A DNA stretch of 64,000 bases from positions 186,001 to 250,000 of the forward strand of contig NZ_JAKIHP010000001.1 in NCBI RefSeq assembly GCF_021608265.1. The letters run 5' to 3'. This DNA is from Flavobacterium wongokense (lineage in GTDB: Bacteria > Bacteroidota > Bacteroidia > Flavobacteriales > Flavobacteriaceae). The notes under the pieces were generated by a model, which was not told the origin of the DNA, searched no databases, and worked only from the letters and a program-made list of their open reading frames with translations. Each line of letters opens with the position of its first letter. Position 1 is the stretch's first letter. Below, piece by piece: positions 56,552 to 64,000 of this stretch. The translations under genes were made by a program, and so were the position numbers.

Positions 56552-57745
56552 TCAAAGCCTTTGCTCCTCTTTATCATTTTTTACTGCAGGCTGATAGTTT
56601 TGTTTATCAATGATCATTTTAGATAAAATCTCCCGAAGGATTTCCGAAGTTCCTCCACCTATTGGCCCTAGACGACTGTCTCTTAACAAACGTGCCAAAG
56701 GATATTCCTCCATATAACCATATCCGCCAAGCATTTGAAGGCAGCTATAAATAGTTTCATCTGCCACTTTTGTAGATTTTAATTTAGCCATTGTGGCTTC
56801 CTTAACTACGTACTCTCCTTTATCCAATCGGGCTACAGCAGCATAATTAAATATTTTGCAGTGTTCCACTTCAGTGGCATGGTCAACCATAGTATGCCTT
56901 AATGCCTGAAACTTATTGATTGTAGTTCCAAATGCTTCGCGCTGCGCCATATAATCAATGGTGTAGTCAATTGCATATTCGGCTCTTGCATGTCCATTTA
57001 TCGCCATAATCAATCGCTCCAATGCAAAATGCTGCATGATATAAGGAAAGCCTTTTCCTTCTTTTCCCATTAAGTTTTCTGCTGGAATTTCAACATTATC
57101 AAAAGCTATCTCAGCGGTATCGGAGGCTCTCCAACCCAATTTATCCAGCTTTGTAGCTGTAATTCCATTCAGGTTGGTGTCCACAAGGAACATGCTTATT
57201 CCTTTATTGCCTAAATCAGGGTTCGTTTTAGCAGCCACAACATAATAATCGGCATAAACTCCGTTTGTGATGAATGTTTTGGATCCGTTGATAACATATT
57301 TGTCTCCTTTTTTTGTTGCTGTTGTACGCATACCTGCAACATCGCTTCCACCAAAAGGTTCGGAAATACACAACGCTCCAATCTTATCTCCCGAAATGCT
57401 TGGAGCCAGATACTCCTGCTTGATTCGTTCGTCTCCTTCTGCATTTAAATGGGTCATCGCCAAATAGGCATGCGCCCACATTGCTGCAGCAAATCCGGAA
57501 GATTTTATTTTCTGAAGTTCTTCGAGTAATACAACGGTGTAAAATAAATCCAGGTTCAATCCGCCATAAGCTTCAGGGTAGGCCAATCCGAAAAAGCCCA
57601 TATCTCCAAACTTCTTCCAGATAAAGCGCTCGATTGTACCGGTTTTTTCCCATTTTTCAATATGTGGCACGACTTCAATACGGAGAAAATCCTTTAGACT
57701 TTCCCTAAATAATTCGTGCTCTTCTGTAAAGTACATTGAATTCAT
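56552..57745 (-). CDS. Acyl-CoA dehydrogenase
   Basis: 397-residue flavoenzyme that oxidises acyl-CoA to enoyl-CoA, passing electrons to ETF. It starts MNSMYFTEEHELFRESLKDFLRIEV. The helical N-terminal domain is followed by the FAD-binding beta domain (CISEPFGGSDVAGMRTTATK, KTFITNG) and the C-terminal helices with MLGGYGYMEEYPLARLLRDSR and GGGTSEILREILSKM. The acyl chain specificity cannot be told from sequence; long-chain or branched-chain use is possible. It is the last gene of a four-gene minus-strand set. Confidence 0.94.
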   Translation of the reverse strand: MNSMYFTEEHELFRESLKDFLRIEVVPHIEKWEKTGTIERFIWKKFGDMGFFGLAYPEAYGGLNLDLFYTVVLLEELQKIKSSGFAAAMWAHAYLAMTHLNAEGDERIKQEYLAPSISGDKIGALCISEPFGGSDVAGMRTTATKKGDKYVINGSKTFITNGVYADYYVVAAKTNPDLGNKGISMFLVDTNLNGITATKLDKLGWRASDTAEIAFDNVEIPAENLMGKEGKGFPYIMQHFALERLIMAINGHARAEYAIDYTIDYMAQREAFGTTINKFQALRHTMVDHATEVEHCKIFNYAAVARLDKGEYVVKEATMAKLKSTKVADETIYSCLQMLGGYGYMEEYPLARLLRDSRLGPIGGGTSEILREILSKMIIDKQNYQPAVKNDKEEQRL

Positions 57746-57771
57746 ATAACTACGCTATTTTATCTGGTTTT

Positions 57772-58653
57772 TTAGAATTCCAAATATAAGGCAATTATCT
57801 TTATTTTATCATCGGGAAATCCTTTAATTTTTGACAAATCCTCAAGCTTTAGGTCTCCATTCATCGTTCGGTAAACGACAATATCCTTTGCCAATTGGTA
57901 TCTGAAAAAAGGAAACTGCGATAACTCCTTGACAGAAGCATTATTAATATTGATTTTTTTAGCACTTGCAATGGATTTAACCACAAAAGCTGCGTTTATT
58001 TTTTCGATAACTTCTGGTGACAAACCCCAGATATCATTCATCTGTTCCATAGAAACGAACGCTCCCAATTTTTGTTTTTGTTCCAAAATCCTGTCAGAGA
58101 TTTTATCGCCAATTCCGTAAACTTTCATCAAATCCTCTTTCGTTGCCTGATTGATATCGAGGACAATTATTTTCTCCGATTTTGGAAAATCCTTTTTGGC
58201 AAATGACGGAGCGTTATATTTTTTGTTTCTTACCCAATCCGGGAATTTGAAATAAGGCGAAATAACATTCAATAAAGAATCGGAAACTTTGGTTACAGCC
58301 TGGAACTCTTCGGCGGAATTCACAAACCTGTTTTGTTTTCTGTACGCTAACAGCCGGTCAATCTCAGCAACAGACATTCCCAATTTATAGCCTTTAAAAT
58401 CAGAAATGAAATTTGGATTAAAGGGATAAATGGTTGGTTTGAGATTTTTGTTTTCCAGCTTTAAGCTGTCAATGACATTTTGATTGGCAAGCCATTTAGT
58501 TTTTTCGTTGCCGAAATTCGTAGTACTATTAAAATCCCAGAAATAATATATTCCCTGAGCCAGAAGGATAATCAGGAAAAACAGTATGATGCCAATACGC
58601 TGGCTTTTGGAATAACCCAAAACCGAATTTAAAATTGAATCGTTTTTTACCAT
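57772..58653 (-). CDS. Membrane-anchored helix-hairpin-helix protein
   Basis: About 293 residues from MVKNDSILN; a frame start four codons earlier would overlap the PspC gene. One membrane helix (about 20-40, IGIILFFLIILLAQGIYYFW) near the N-terminus is followed by three ComEA-like helix-hairpin-helix units: one around KLGMSVAEIDRLLAYRKQN, one with DINQATKEDLMKVYGIGDKISDRILEQ and one with ININNASVKELSQFPFFRY. HhH motifs bind DNA without sequence preference, and ComEA takes up DNA in competent cells, but no other competence genes are near. The start is 1 bp after the PspC stop, so it is cotranscribed. Confidence 0.8.
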   Translation of the reverse strand: MVKNDSILNSVLGYSKSQRIGIILFFLIILLAQGIYYFWDFNSTTNFGNEKTKWLANQNVIDSLKLENKNLKPTIYPFNPNFISDFKGYKLGMSVAEIDRLLAYRKQNRFVNSAEEFQAVTKVSDSLLNVISPYFKFPDWVRNKKYNAPSFAKKDFPKSEKIIVLDINQATKEDLMKVYGIGDKISDRILEQKQKLGAFVSMEQMNDIWGLSPEVIEKINAAFVVKSIASAKKININNASVKELSQFPFFRYQLAKDIVVYRTMNGDLKLEDLSKIKGFPDDKIKIIALYLEF

Positions 58654-58654
58654 A

Positions 58655-58882
58655 TTATAAATCAAAAACTGACGTTCTTTTGCCTCGGATCAAATCTTTG
58701 AGTTTAATCCAAAAAGCTAACGTCAAATAGACACTAAACCATAAACCAGCCGTCACAAAAGTGATGTAAATGAAAAACAGGCGCACATTGGAAGCCCTCA
58801 TCCCTAGCTTGTCTGCCAAACGGGATGAAACATGAAAGCCATGCTTTTCGAAGAAGTATTTTAACTGGATTATCAGTGACAT
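58655..58882 (-). CDS. PspC-domain membrane protein
   Basis: 75-residue protein with a PspC-like domain: an N-terminal amphipathic part (KYFFEKHGFHVSSRLADKLGM) and a long hydrophobic segment (VRLFFIYITFVTAGLWFSVYLTLAFWIKL). PspC proteins respond to membrane stress in enterobacteria; the Bacteroidota members are short and of unknown role. It lies 22 bp after the DUF2851 gene. Confidence 0.8.
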   Translation of the reverse strand: MSLIIQLKYFFEKHGFHVSSRLADKLGMRASNVRLFFIYITFVTAGLWFSVYLTLAFWIKLKDLIRGKRTSVFDL

Positions 58883-58904
58883 TTTTTGATTTAAAACGTT
58901 AAAA

Positions 58905-60173
58905 TTACTCTTTTAAAAGCTGAATTCCAAGAGCGCATTGCAAACATTTATTCTTATCGCAATATTCATTTTTGAGCTGCAGCAGCGACTGTGTTTCAAA
59001 AGCATTTTTGGCTTTAATCCCAAAATCTGAAAATTTGCCAACAATGGTATTTTTCTCGGCAGTAACCTGTTTAAGCAAAGCCAATAGGAATTCCGAAATT
59101 TCCTTTCCCTGGCTTTTGGCATAAGCAAACTGTATCGGAATTATGGTATTGATGATCAGCAAATCGATGAACGATTTTGAAAGCTGTTTTTTCTTTTTGG
59201 GGCTTTCTTTATCGAATTGATAATGTGTCTGCCAATAATCCGCAGTGGAAACCTCAAACAATTGATACAATTCTTCCAGAGATCTTGCAGCAATCAGTTT
59301 CGAAAATAAGTTGGGCTCCTTCTGATAAACCATTGCCAATTGCGCCAATCTAATTGTGGGGAAATTATCGGGGCGGTGTTTGAAAAACTGAACGGGCTCA
59401 ACAATTATCCGCTTCAGCTGGTATTTCTGGATGATATAATCGAATCGCTTTTTTAAATCTTTTGTATAATTATCCTGGATATCCATCGGAAATAAATCGG
59501 CTCTTCCCAAAAGCAGGCTTTCTAAATTAGCTGCCTCGAGGCTTTCCTTTCTTATGATTGAAAACGGAACCGATTTGGCTATTTTCAAAAAGGTTTCCCC
59601 ATTGGTATTCAATCCGAAATTTTTGGCCAGCATGCAGAACAAAACTGCTTCCCAATCATTTTCTGTTACAGACAAAAGCTCTTGTACCGAAATGGATTTC
59701 CGCTCCAAGCGTTCCAAAAACAATCGCTCCAGCCAATTTTCCAAAACAAAAGAATCAATAGCCACAATTTGGTTTTCGCAGTAAATCCAATTTTTTGATG
59801 TAATCAGGGAATGGTAATTCTCCAAAATTTCATTTGGAATATACTGCCGAATTTCCAAAACAGGAATTTCTGAATTGTCTTTCCTAAAAACCGGCATATC
59901 GTATTTCCAAACCACATGCAGGATTACGTTCTCATAATTTGAATCATCCTCATGATGATGCAGGTACCAATCGGAAGACCTCACATGGATTTCAACATTC
60001 CCAGCCCATTTTTGACTGCCGATTATTATTTGGGCATTAAAAAAATCAGGACCACACTGTTGCAGGTAACTTCCACATTTTTGGATTGTGATTGATTCTC
60101 CAGCCACAGTTGCTAGGTTTGAAAAGTCAAACTTCTTATATTGCCATATATAATGAAGGAAATCTTCTTTCAC
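58905..60173 (-). CDS. DUF2851 family protein
   Basis: 422-residue cytosolic protein of the DUF2851 family, restricted mostly to Bacteroidota. Recognised parts are MKEDFLHYIWQYKKFD, GPDFFNAQIIIGSQKWAGNVEIHVRSSDW, HVVWKYDMP and a C-terminal cysteine cluster CDKNKCLQCALGIQLL. The N-terminal part with E-I-H and H-V-V-W motifs resembles a nuclease-like or metal-binding fold, but no activity is established. It is first in the four-gene set with PspC, HhH and acyl-CoA dehydrogenase. Confidence 0.9.
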   Translation of the reverse strand: MKEDFLHYIWQYKKFDFSNLATVAGESITIQKCGSYLQQCGPDFFNAQIIIGSQKWAGNVEIHVRSSDWYLHHHEDDSNYENVILHVVWKYDMPVFRKDNSEIPVLEIRQYIPNEILENYHSLITSKNWIYCENQIVAIDSFVLENWLERLFLERLERKSISVQELLSVTENDWEAVLFCMLAKNFGLNTNGETFLKIAKSVPFSIIRKESLEAANLESLLLGRADLFPMDIQDNYTKDLKKRFDYIIQKYQLKRIIVEPVQFFKHRPDNFPTIRLAQLAMVYQKEPNLFSKLIAARSLEELYQLFEVSTADYWQTHYQFDKESPKKKKQLSKSFIDLLIINTIIPIQFAYAKSQGKEISEFLLALLKQVTAEKNTIVGKFSDFGIKAKNAFETQSLLQLKNEYCDKNKCLQCALGIQLLKE

Positions 60174-60190
60174 AATCCTAATTTTTCATC

Positions 60191-60211
60191 TAAAGTAAGA
60201 ATTTTACTTTA
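60191..60211. promoter_or_regulatory. Perfect 8-bp inverted repeat between divergent genes
   Basis: TAAAGTAA and TTACTTTA around GAATT lie in the 56-bp gap between the DUF2851 and PNGase genes. The symmetry and position suit an operator, but AT-rich sequence makes chance possible. Confidence 0.25.
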
Positions 60212-60229
60212 ATAACCATTGTTTTTGTA

Positions 60230-61882
60230 ATGAAAAAATTACTTTTCTTAGTTTTTATCGCGATTTATGGAAGCTCGTTTTCCCAAAATTACAGGATAAC
60301 TTATCTCAAAAGCTCGAACGGGACTTTGATTGAAGGGCAGGATCCTATTGTCGTATATGCTTCGGGTGAAAACACTATGCTAACGAGTCAGGACAACGAC
60401 AACTACAAATGGGATCATTTTCCAATGGAATATACGATAATAGCACGAAAAAGCAATTCAATCAATCAGTATGCAATATTAGCCACTGACAGGGCTATCC
60501 AAACGCGCGACAGCCTTTCGCTTGCGAAACAGAGTTTTGAACTGCTTCCCGAAACAAAAAAGATATTGGGTCATACATGCAAAAAAGCAAAAACGATTGT
60601 CAATTCAAATACAATCGAATTGTGGTATACCGATGGTTTAAAAATAAAAGGAGCGCCAACTACCTTAGGACAGAATTTGGGATTGGTTTTACAAGTGGTT
60701 CGTAATGGGAATTTTGAAATTACTGCAACTAAAATAGAAAAAAACAAATCCGCCTCTATCGAACCCATCACAATGAAGGAAGTCGACAATTTGACGTATA
60801 AAGATCTTCTTTGGAAAAGCCGCTTTACAACAATCAGCATTTTCAAAGATCAAATCATCAACTTTTCCGATTCATCGAAGTCGAATGACAGCATACTGAG
60901 ATTTGCCAACGGAACCATTGCCGTAAGGAAAATTAAGATTCCGGAAATAAAGGTTGGAAGCCAGGTTTTTGCAGACATAACCGAACAATCCAACGGTGAT
61001 GCTTACGACAGGACCGGTTCGTTTTTTATCATTCCGATAGATAAGGCCACTTCTTTTATGGATGGTTTGAAAAATGGGAAAAGTGCCCTTCCTGTTTATA
61101 CCAATGGAAATGGCAAGGAATACCAAGGTGTAACAACAACTGAAAATTACAATCCTGTGGTGGAATTGATGCGTTTCTATACGCCTTTTGGAGTGAAGCA
61201 GTACAACACGCTTCAGTTAAAGGACAAAACCTGGGCTGAAAATGTGTTCTATCGTCAGGATATATCCGATTTAAGGGCAAGGCTGAGCAATCAGGAAGTT
61301 TGGGTTGGAATTTTCATCGGCAATTATGACAAAGGCGGACACAAGGTTACGGCAAATATTACCATTCACAATGAGGATGAAAACAAAGTTGCTCCGTTGC
61401 AGATAGTGCCGCTCTTCTGTACCAATAACATAATGGAAATGGCTGGGCAGGAATATGGAACGATGTTCAATAATGACAAAGGACTTGAAGTAAATTTTAA
61501 ATTAGACAAAGCCTTGAAAAACTGTAGGCTGCGTTATATCACAACCGGTCATGGTGGCTGGGAAAATGGGGATGAATTTGTACCGAAGAAAAACAGTATT
61601 TACCTTGACGGAAAGGAAGCATTTGCTTTTACGCCATGGCGTCAGGATTGCGGTTCATATCGTTTGTCAAATCCTGCGTCAGGGAATTTCCCTAACGGTT
61701 TGTCTTCTTCTGATTACAGCCGTGCCAATTGGTGCCCGGGAACAGTCACCAATCCAATTTATATTGATTTAGGGAACCTTGAAGCCGGAAGCCATTCCAT
61801 TCAAATAAAAATTCCGCAAGGACTGCCCGAAGGAAGCAGCTTCAGTTCGTGGAATGTTTCGGGTGTTTTGATTGGAGAATAA
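60230..61882 (+). CDS. PNGase F-type peptide-N-glycosidase with GLPGLI-like N-terminal domain
   Basis: 550-residue exported protein with a signal peptide (about 1-18, ending SSFSQ). Residues 20-170 look like a GLPGLI-family domain (KKILGHTCKKAKT, then LWYTDGLKIKG and NLGLVLQVVRNG). The PNGase F N-terminal domain (about 200-370) has DAYDRTGSFF with Asp260, which aligns with the essential Asp60 of PNGase F. The C-terminal domain (about 375-550) has ITTGHGGWENGDEF with Glu449, matching Glu206, and RANWCPGTVTNPIYIDLG. PNGase F cuts the amide bond between asparagine and the first GlcNAc of N-glycans, a route to host or environmental glycoproteins. The longer N-terminus recalls the second, extended type of flavobacterial PNGase. 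There is no T9SS domain. Confidence 0.85.
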   Translation: MKKLLFLVFIAIYGSSFSQNYRITYLKSSNGTLIEGQDPIVVYASGENTMLTSQDNDNYKWDHFPMEYTIIARKSNSINQYAILATDRAIQTRDSLSLAKQSFELLPETKKILGHTCKKAKTIVNSNTIELWYTDGLKIKGAPTTLGQNLGLVLQVVRNGNFEITATKIEKNKSASIEPITMKEVDNLTYKDLLWKSRFTTISIFKDQIINFSDSSKSNDSILRFANGTIAVRKIKIPEIKVGSQVFADITEQSNGDAYDRTGSFFIIPIDKATSFMDGLKNGKSALPVYTNGNGKEYQGVTTTENYNPVVELMRFYTPFGVKQYNTLQLKDKTWAENVFYRQDISDLRARLSNQEVWVGIFIGNYDKGGHKVTANITIHNEDENKVAPLQIVPLFCTNNIMEMAGQEYGTMFNNDKGLEVNFKLDKALKNCRLRYITTGHGGWENGDEFVPKKNSIYLDGKEAFAFTPWRQDCGSYRLSNPASGNFPNGLSSSDYSRANWCPGTVTNPIYIDLGNLEAGSHSIQIKIPQGLPEGSSFSSWNVSGVLIGE

Positions 61883-61899
61883 AAGAGAAAAGAAGAAAG

Positions 61900-61937
61900 A
61901 GCCAAGAAAAAAGACTTTAAAATCTTGCTTCTTGGCT
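61900..61937. terminator. Weak hairpin between convergent genes
   Basis: AGCCAAGAA pairs with TTCTTGGCT around a 20-nt loop between the PNGase and cystathionine beta-synthase-like genes. There is no T tract on the plus side, so termination is uncertain. Confidence 0.4.
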
Positions 61938-61961
61938 ATTGCTTCTTGCTTCTAATTAAGT

Positions 61962-63323
61962 TTACTTAATCGAGCTTATAATATCATGTTTCGTAATGAT
62001 ATGGTGTTTTCCGTCGCCTAAATCAACCAATACTGCTTGATTTTCCTTGTTGATTAACTTGGAGATTTCCTCAATTGGTGTATTCGCTTTTACAATCGGA
62101 TACGGTTTTCCCATGATTTCACGGATTGGCTTTTCAGCGATGTTCTTGTCTTCTACATAGCTTCTGAACAAATCGGTTTCGTCCAAACTTCCAACAAAAC
62201 CAGTAGTATCAATTACGGGAATTTGTGAGATATTGTATTTTTTCAAACGCTCAATCGCATGCGAAACCAATTCCTCTGTACGAACGACTACCAATGGTTT
62301 GTCTTTATGGTCTTTGATCACATCTTCGGCTTTGGTGATATCCTCATCCAAAAACCCTCTTTCGCGCATCCAGTCGTCGTTGAACATTTTTCCCACATAA
62401 CGGCTTCCCGAATCATGGAACAAAACCACTACCACATCATCCTTTGTAAAATGTTCTTTTAGCTGATGCAATCCTTTGATGCATGAACCTGCAGAATTCC
62501 CAACAAAGATTCCTTCTTCCAAAGCGATTTTTCGGGTATACACCGCAGCATCCTTATCGGTTACTTTGGTAAATCCGTCGATGATTGAAAAGTCAACGTT
62601 TTTTGGCAAAATGTCTTCTCCGATTCCTTCTGTGATATAGGAATAGATTTCGTTTTCGTCAAAGATTCCGGTTTCGTGGTATTTTTTAAACACAGAACCA
62701 TAGGTATCGATTCCCCAAACTTTGATGTTGGGATTTTTCTCTTTCAAATATTTTCCGATTCCGGAAATGGTTCCTCCTGTTCCAACTCCAACAACGAAAT
62801 GAGTCACTTTCCCGTCAGTCTGTTCCCAGATTTCTGGTCCGGTTTGCTCATAATTCGCTTTTGCGTTTGAGGGATTATCGTATTGGTTTACGTACCAGGA
62901 ATTTGGAATTTCAGTGCTCAGCCTTTTGGATACCGAATAGTATGAACGTGGATCTGTTGGCTCAACATCTGTTGGGCATACCACAACCTTAGCACCAACG
63001 GCGCGAAGGATATCCATTTTTTCCTTGGATTGTTTGTCGGTGATTACAAAAATACATTTGTAGCCTTTTACGATTGCGGCAAGCGCCAATCCCATACCGG
63101 TGTTTCCTGAAGTTCCTTCAATGATGGTTCCGCCTGGTTTTAACCTTCCGTCGGCTTCGGCATCTTCAACCATTTTAAGTGCCATACGGTCTTTTGTGGA
63201 ATTCCCCGGATTGAAGGTTTCTACCTTGGCCAAAACCAAAGCGTCGATTCCTTCTACGACTTTGTTAAGTTTTACTAATGGCGTGTTGCCAATAGTCCCT
63301 AATATATTTTCTGCGTATTTCAT
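61962..63323 (-). CDS. Cystathionine beta-synthase-type PLP enzyme with CBS pair
   Basis: 453-residue pyridoxal-phosphate enzyme. The PLP lysine is Lys44 in NPGNSTKDR; the substrate loop GTSGNTG and the phosphate-binding loop VGVGTGGTISG follow. The fold-type II core ends near 330. Two CBS domains (about 340-453, with PLVVVRTEELVSHAIE and ISQIPVIDT) form the regulatory tail. This is the architecture of eukaryotic-type cystathionine beta-synthase, which condenses serine and homocysteine; cysteine synthase activity is the alternative. It is a single gene between the PNGase gene and a porin gene. Confidence 0.9.
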   Translation of the reverse strand: MKYAENILGTIGNTPLVKLNKVVEGIDALVLAKVETFNPGNSTKDRMALKMVEDAEADGRLKPGGTIIEGTSGNTGMGLALAAIVKGYKCIFVITDKQSKEKMDILRAVGAKVVVCPTDVEPTDPRSYYSVSKRLSTEIPNSWYVNQYDNPSNAKANYEQTGPEIWEQTDGKVTHFVVGVGTGGTISGIGKYLKEKNPNIKVWGIDTYGSVFKKYHETGIFDENEIYSYITEGIGEDILPKNVDFSIIDGFTKVTDKDAAVYTRKIALEEGIFVGNSAGSCIKGLHQLKEHFTKDDVVVVLFHDSGSRYVGKMFNDDWMRERGFLDEDITKAEDVIKDHKDKPLVVVRTEELVSHAIERLKKYNISQIPVIDTTGFVGSLDETDLFRSYVEDKNIAEKPIREIMGKPYPIVKANTPIEEISKLINKENQAVLVDLGDGKHHIITKHDIISSIK

Positions 63324-63426
63324 TTTTTTAGAGAATAGAAAAAAGAAGAAAGAATAAAGACTTCTTTTATTTGTGACAAATGTAATGTCTATTTATATGG
63401 TTTCCAAAAATTAAAATGGTTTACTC

Positions 63427-63543
63427 AATAACCCTGATTGGAGCGATACCGAAGTATAGCGAAAAGCAGGAATTACGACTGCTGGCAATGCCCAAACCTT
63501 TCGTTCCTAATCTACAACAGATTGCTTCGTTCCTCGCAATGAC
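63427..63543. repeat. Dispersed intergenic repeats after the porin gene
   Basis: Two repeat words stand side by side. 63427-63493 (GATTGGAGCGATACC, then TATAGCGAAAAGCAGGAATTAC and GGCAATGCCC) is the reverse-strand relative of the block at 49158. 63520-63543 (ATTGCTTCGTTCCTCGCAAT) is the well-known word found scattered in many bacterial genomes; its ends ATTGC/GCAAT pair. It ends one base before the porin stop codon. The frames crossing this area are not genes. Confidence 0.6.
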
Positions 63544-63544
63544 A

Positions 63545-64000
63545 TTATTGGAAGAAATTCCATACCAATCCGAATCGGATTATGAAATCGCGGTACGGAT
63601 AATTAGGCGCGGTGTAGAAATCGTTGCCGGTTATCTTGGAGTTGAAATGTTCGAGTTTGAAGAAGATCCTGGTTTGACGGATTCGGGCGTTGACAAAGAA
63701 ATCGAGCATTGGGAAATCGCCAACCTTATTTTCGTTTTGTACAAATGCCTCAACCGTTACCGGATTGTAATCGTTGATGTAATATTTGGTAAAATAATTA
63801 AAGGTAAATCCGGTTTGGAGGTACAATGCTTTTTTGAAGAAATAATCGGTAAAATAGAGCGAATTCCTTGTTGTAATTTGAGGAATATTGAGCACGTCCT
63901 CTTCCTGGTCAACCTTTTGGTACAATAGGGTGTTGTCTAATGCCAGTTTCCACCATTTGAATTCTCGGCTCACTTTTACGGACAAATAATTTATCGTTTT
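63545..64000 (-). CDS. Putative porin, C-terminal part (5' end outside window)
   Basis: The frame is open to the right edge; 151 codons are visible and the apparent start at 63985 is an internal TTG codon. The residues form alternating amphipathic strands rich in Trp, Phe and Tyr (FKWWKLALDNTLLYQKV, TGFTFNYFTKYYINDYNP, IRFGLVWNFFQ). They resemble the last strands of the putative outer-membrane porin family common in flavobacteria. The chain ends in an aromatic stretch, as for many barrels. No partner genes are visible beyond the edge. Confidence 0.75.
   Translation of the reverse strand, partial: KTINYLSVKVSREFKWWKLALDNTLLYQKVDQEEDVLNIPQITTRNSLYFTDYFFKKALYLQTGFTFNYFTKYYINDYNPVTVEAFVQNENKVGDFPMLDFFVNARIRQTRIFFKLEHFNSKITGNDFYTAPNYPYRDFIIRFGLVWNFFQ

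Noticed and set aside
61880..63362. Similar A/G-rich tracts (AGAAGAAAGA) on both sides of the cystathionine beta-synthase-like gene as transposon ends
   Set aside because: They are simple purine tracts of low complexity without inverted ends or target duplications.
63416..63928. A 170-codon plus-strand frame at the right end
   Set aside because: It covers intergenic repeats and then runs antisense to a convincing porin barrel.

Overview
The window is a chromosomal segment of a member of the Bacteroidota, almost certainly a Flavobacterium-like Flavobacteriaceae. The evidence is the low GC content, the many proteins ending in a type IX secretion (T9SS) type A sorting domain, the TonB-dependent receptor, the DUF2851, DUF3467 and GLPGLI-type proteins, the promoter words TTTG and TAnnTTTG, and the almost complete lack of Shine-Dalgarno sequences except a perfect one before rpsU.

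Layout. 1-4293 (+): the 3' part of a MarR regulator, a gap with a possible operator and a 40-codon ORF, then a TonB-dependent outer-membrane receptor and a retropepsin-like protease. 4290-9953 (-): a small membrane protein and an envelope operon of three SurA-like chaperones followed by a MoxR ATPase. 10208-12082 (+): release factor 3 (prfC) and a small exported membrane peptide. 12172-32091 (-): three giant surface proteins of about 2000-2450 residues, with different N-terminal passengers but nearly the same 545-residue C-terminal module and T9SS tail. 32587-33315 (+): an uncharacterised Bacteroidota protein, followed by a decayed 21-bp tandem repeat array.

33849-49033 (-): the main transcription and translation cluster. 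In transcription order it runs rpsU, xerC, hpf, tRNA-Thr(UGU), tRNA-Tyr(GUA), tRNA-Thr(GGU), tuf, tRNA-Trp(CCA), secE, nusG, rplK, rplA, rplJ, rplL, rpoB, rpoC, then a DUF3467 gene. It keeps the classic bacterial tufB-secE-nusG-rplKAJL-rpoBC order. The place where enterobacteria carry tRNA-Gly holds a palindrome-rich spacer with a fragment identical to an initiator-tRNA anticodon arm.

49227-56459: a lipoprotein, a LuxR-type response regulator and a TPR-type sensor kinase (-), facing three secreted-protein genes (+): a small T9SS protein, a protein with a tail-fibre-like C-terminus and a T9SS subtilisin. 56552-60173 (-): acyl-CoA dehydrogenase, a helix-hairpin-helix protein, a PspC protein and DUF2851. 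60230-61882 (+): a PNGase F-type glycoamidase fused to a GLPGLI-like N-terminus. 61962-64000 (-): a cystathionine beta-synthase-type enzyme with CBS domains, an intergenic repeat, and the 3' end of a putative porin gene cut by the window edge.

No prophage, insertion sequence, CRISPR array or rRNA gene was seen. The most unusual material is the giant T9SS paralogue cluster with exact in-frame tandem repeats, the lone strong Shine-Dalgarno at rpsU, the tRNA fragment in the tuf tRNA cluster, the 21-bp array, and the GLPGLI-PNGase F fusion.
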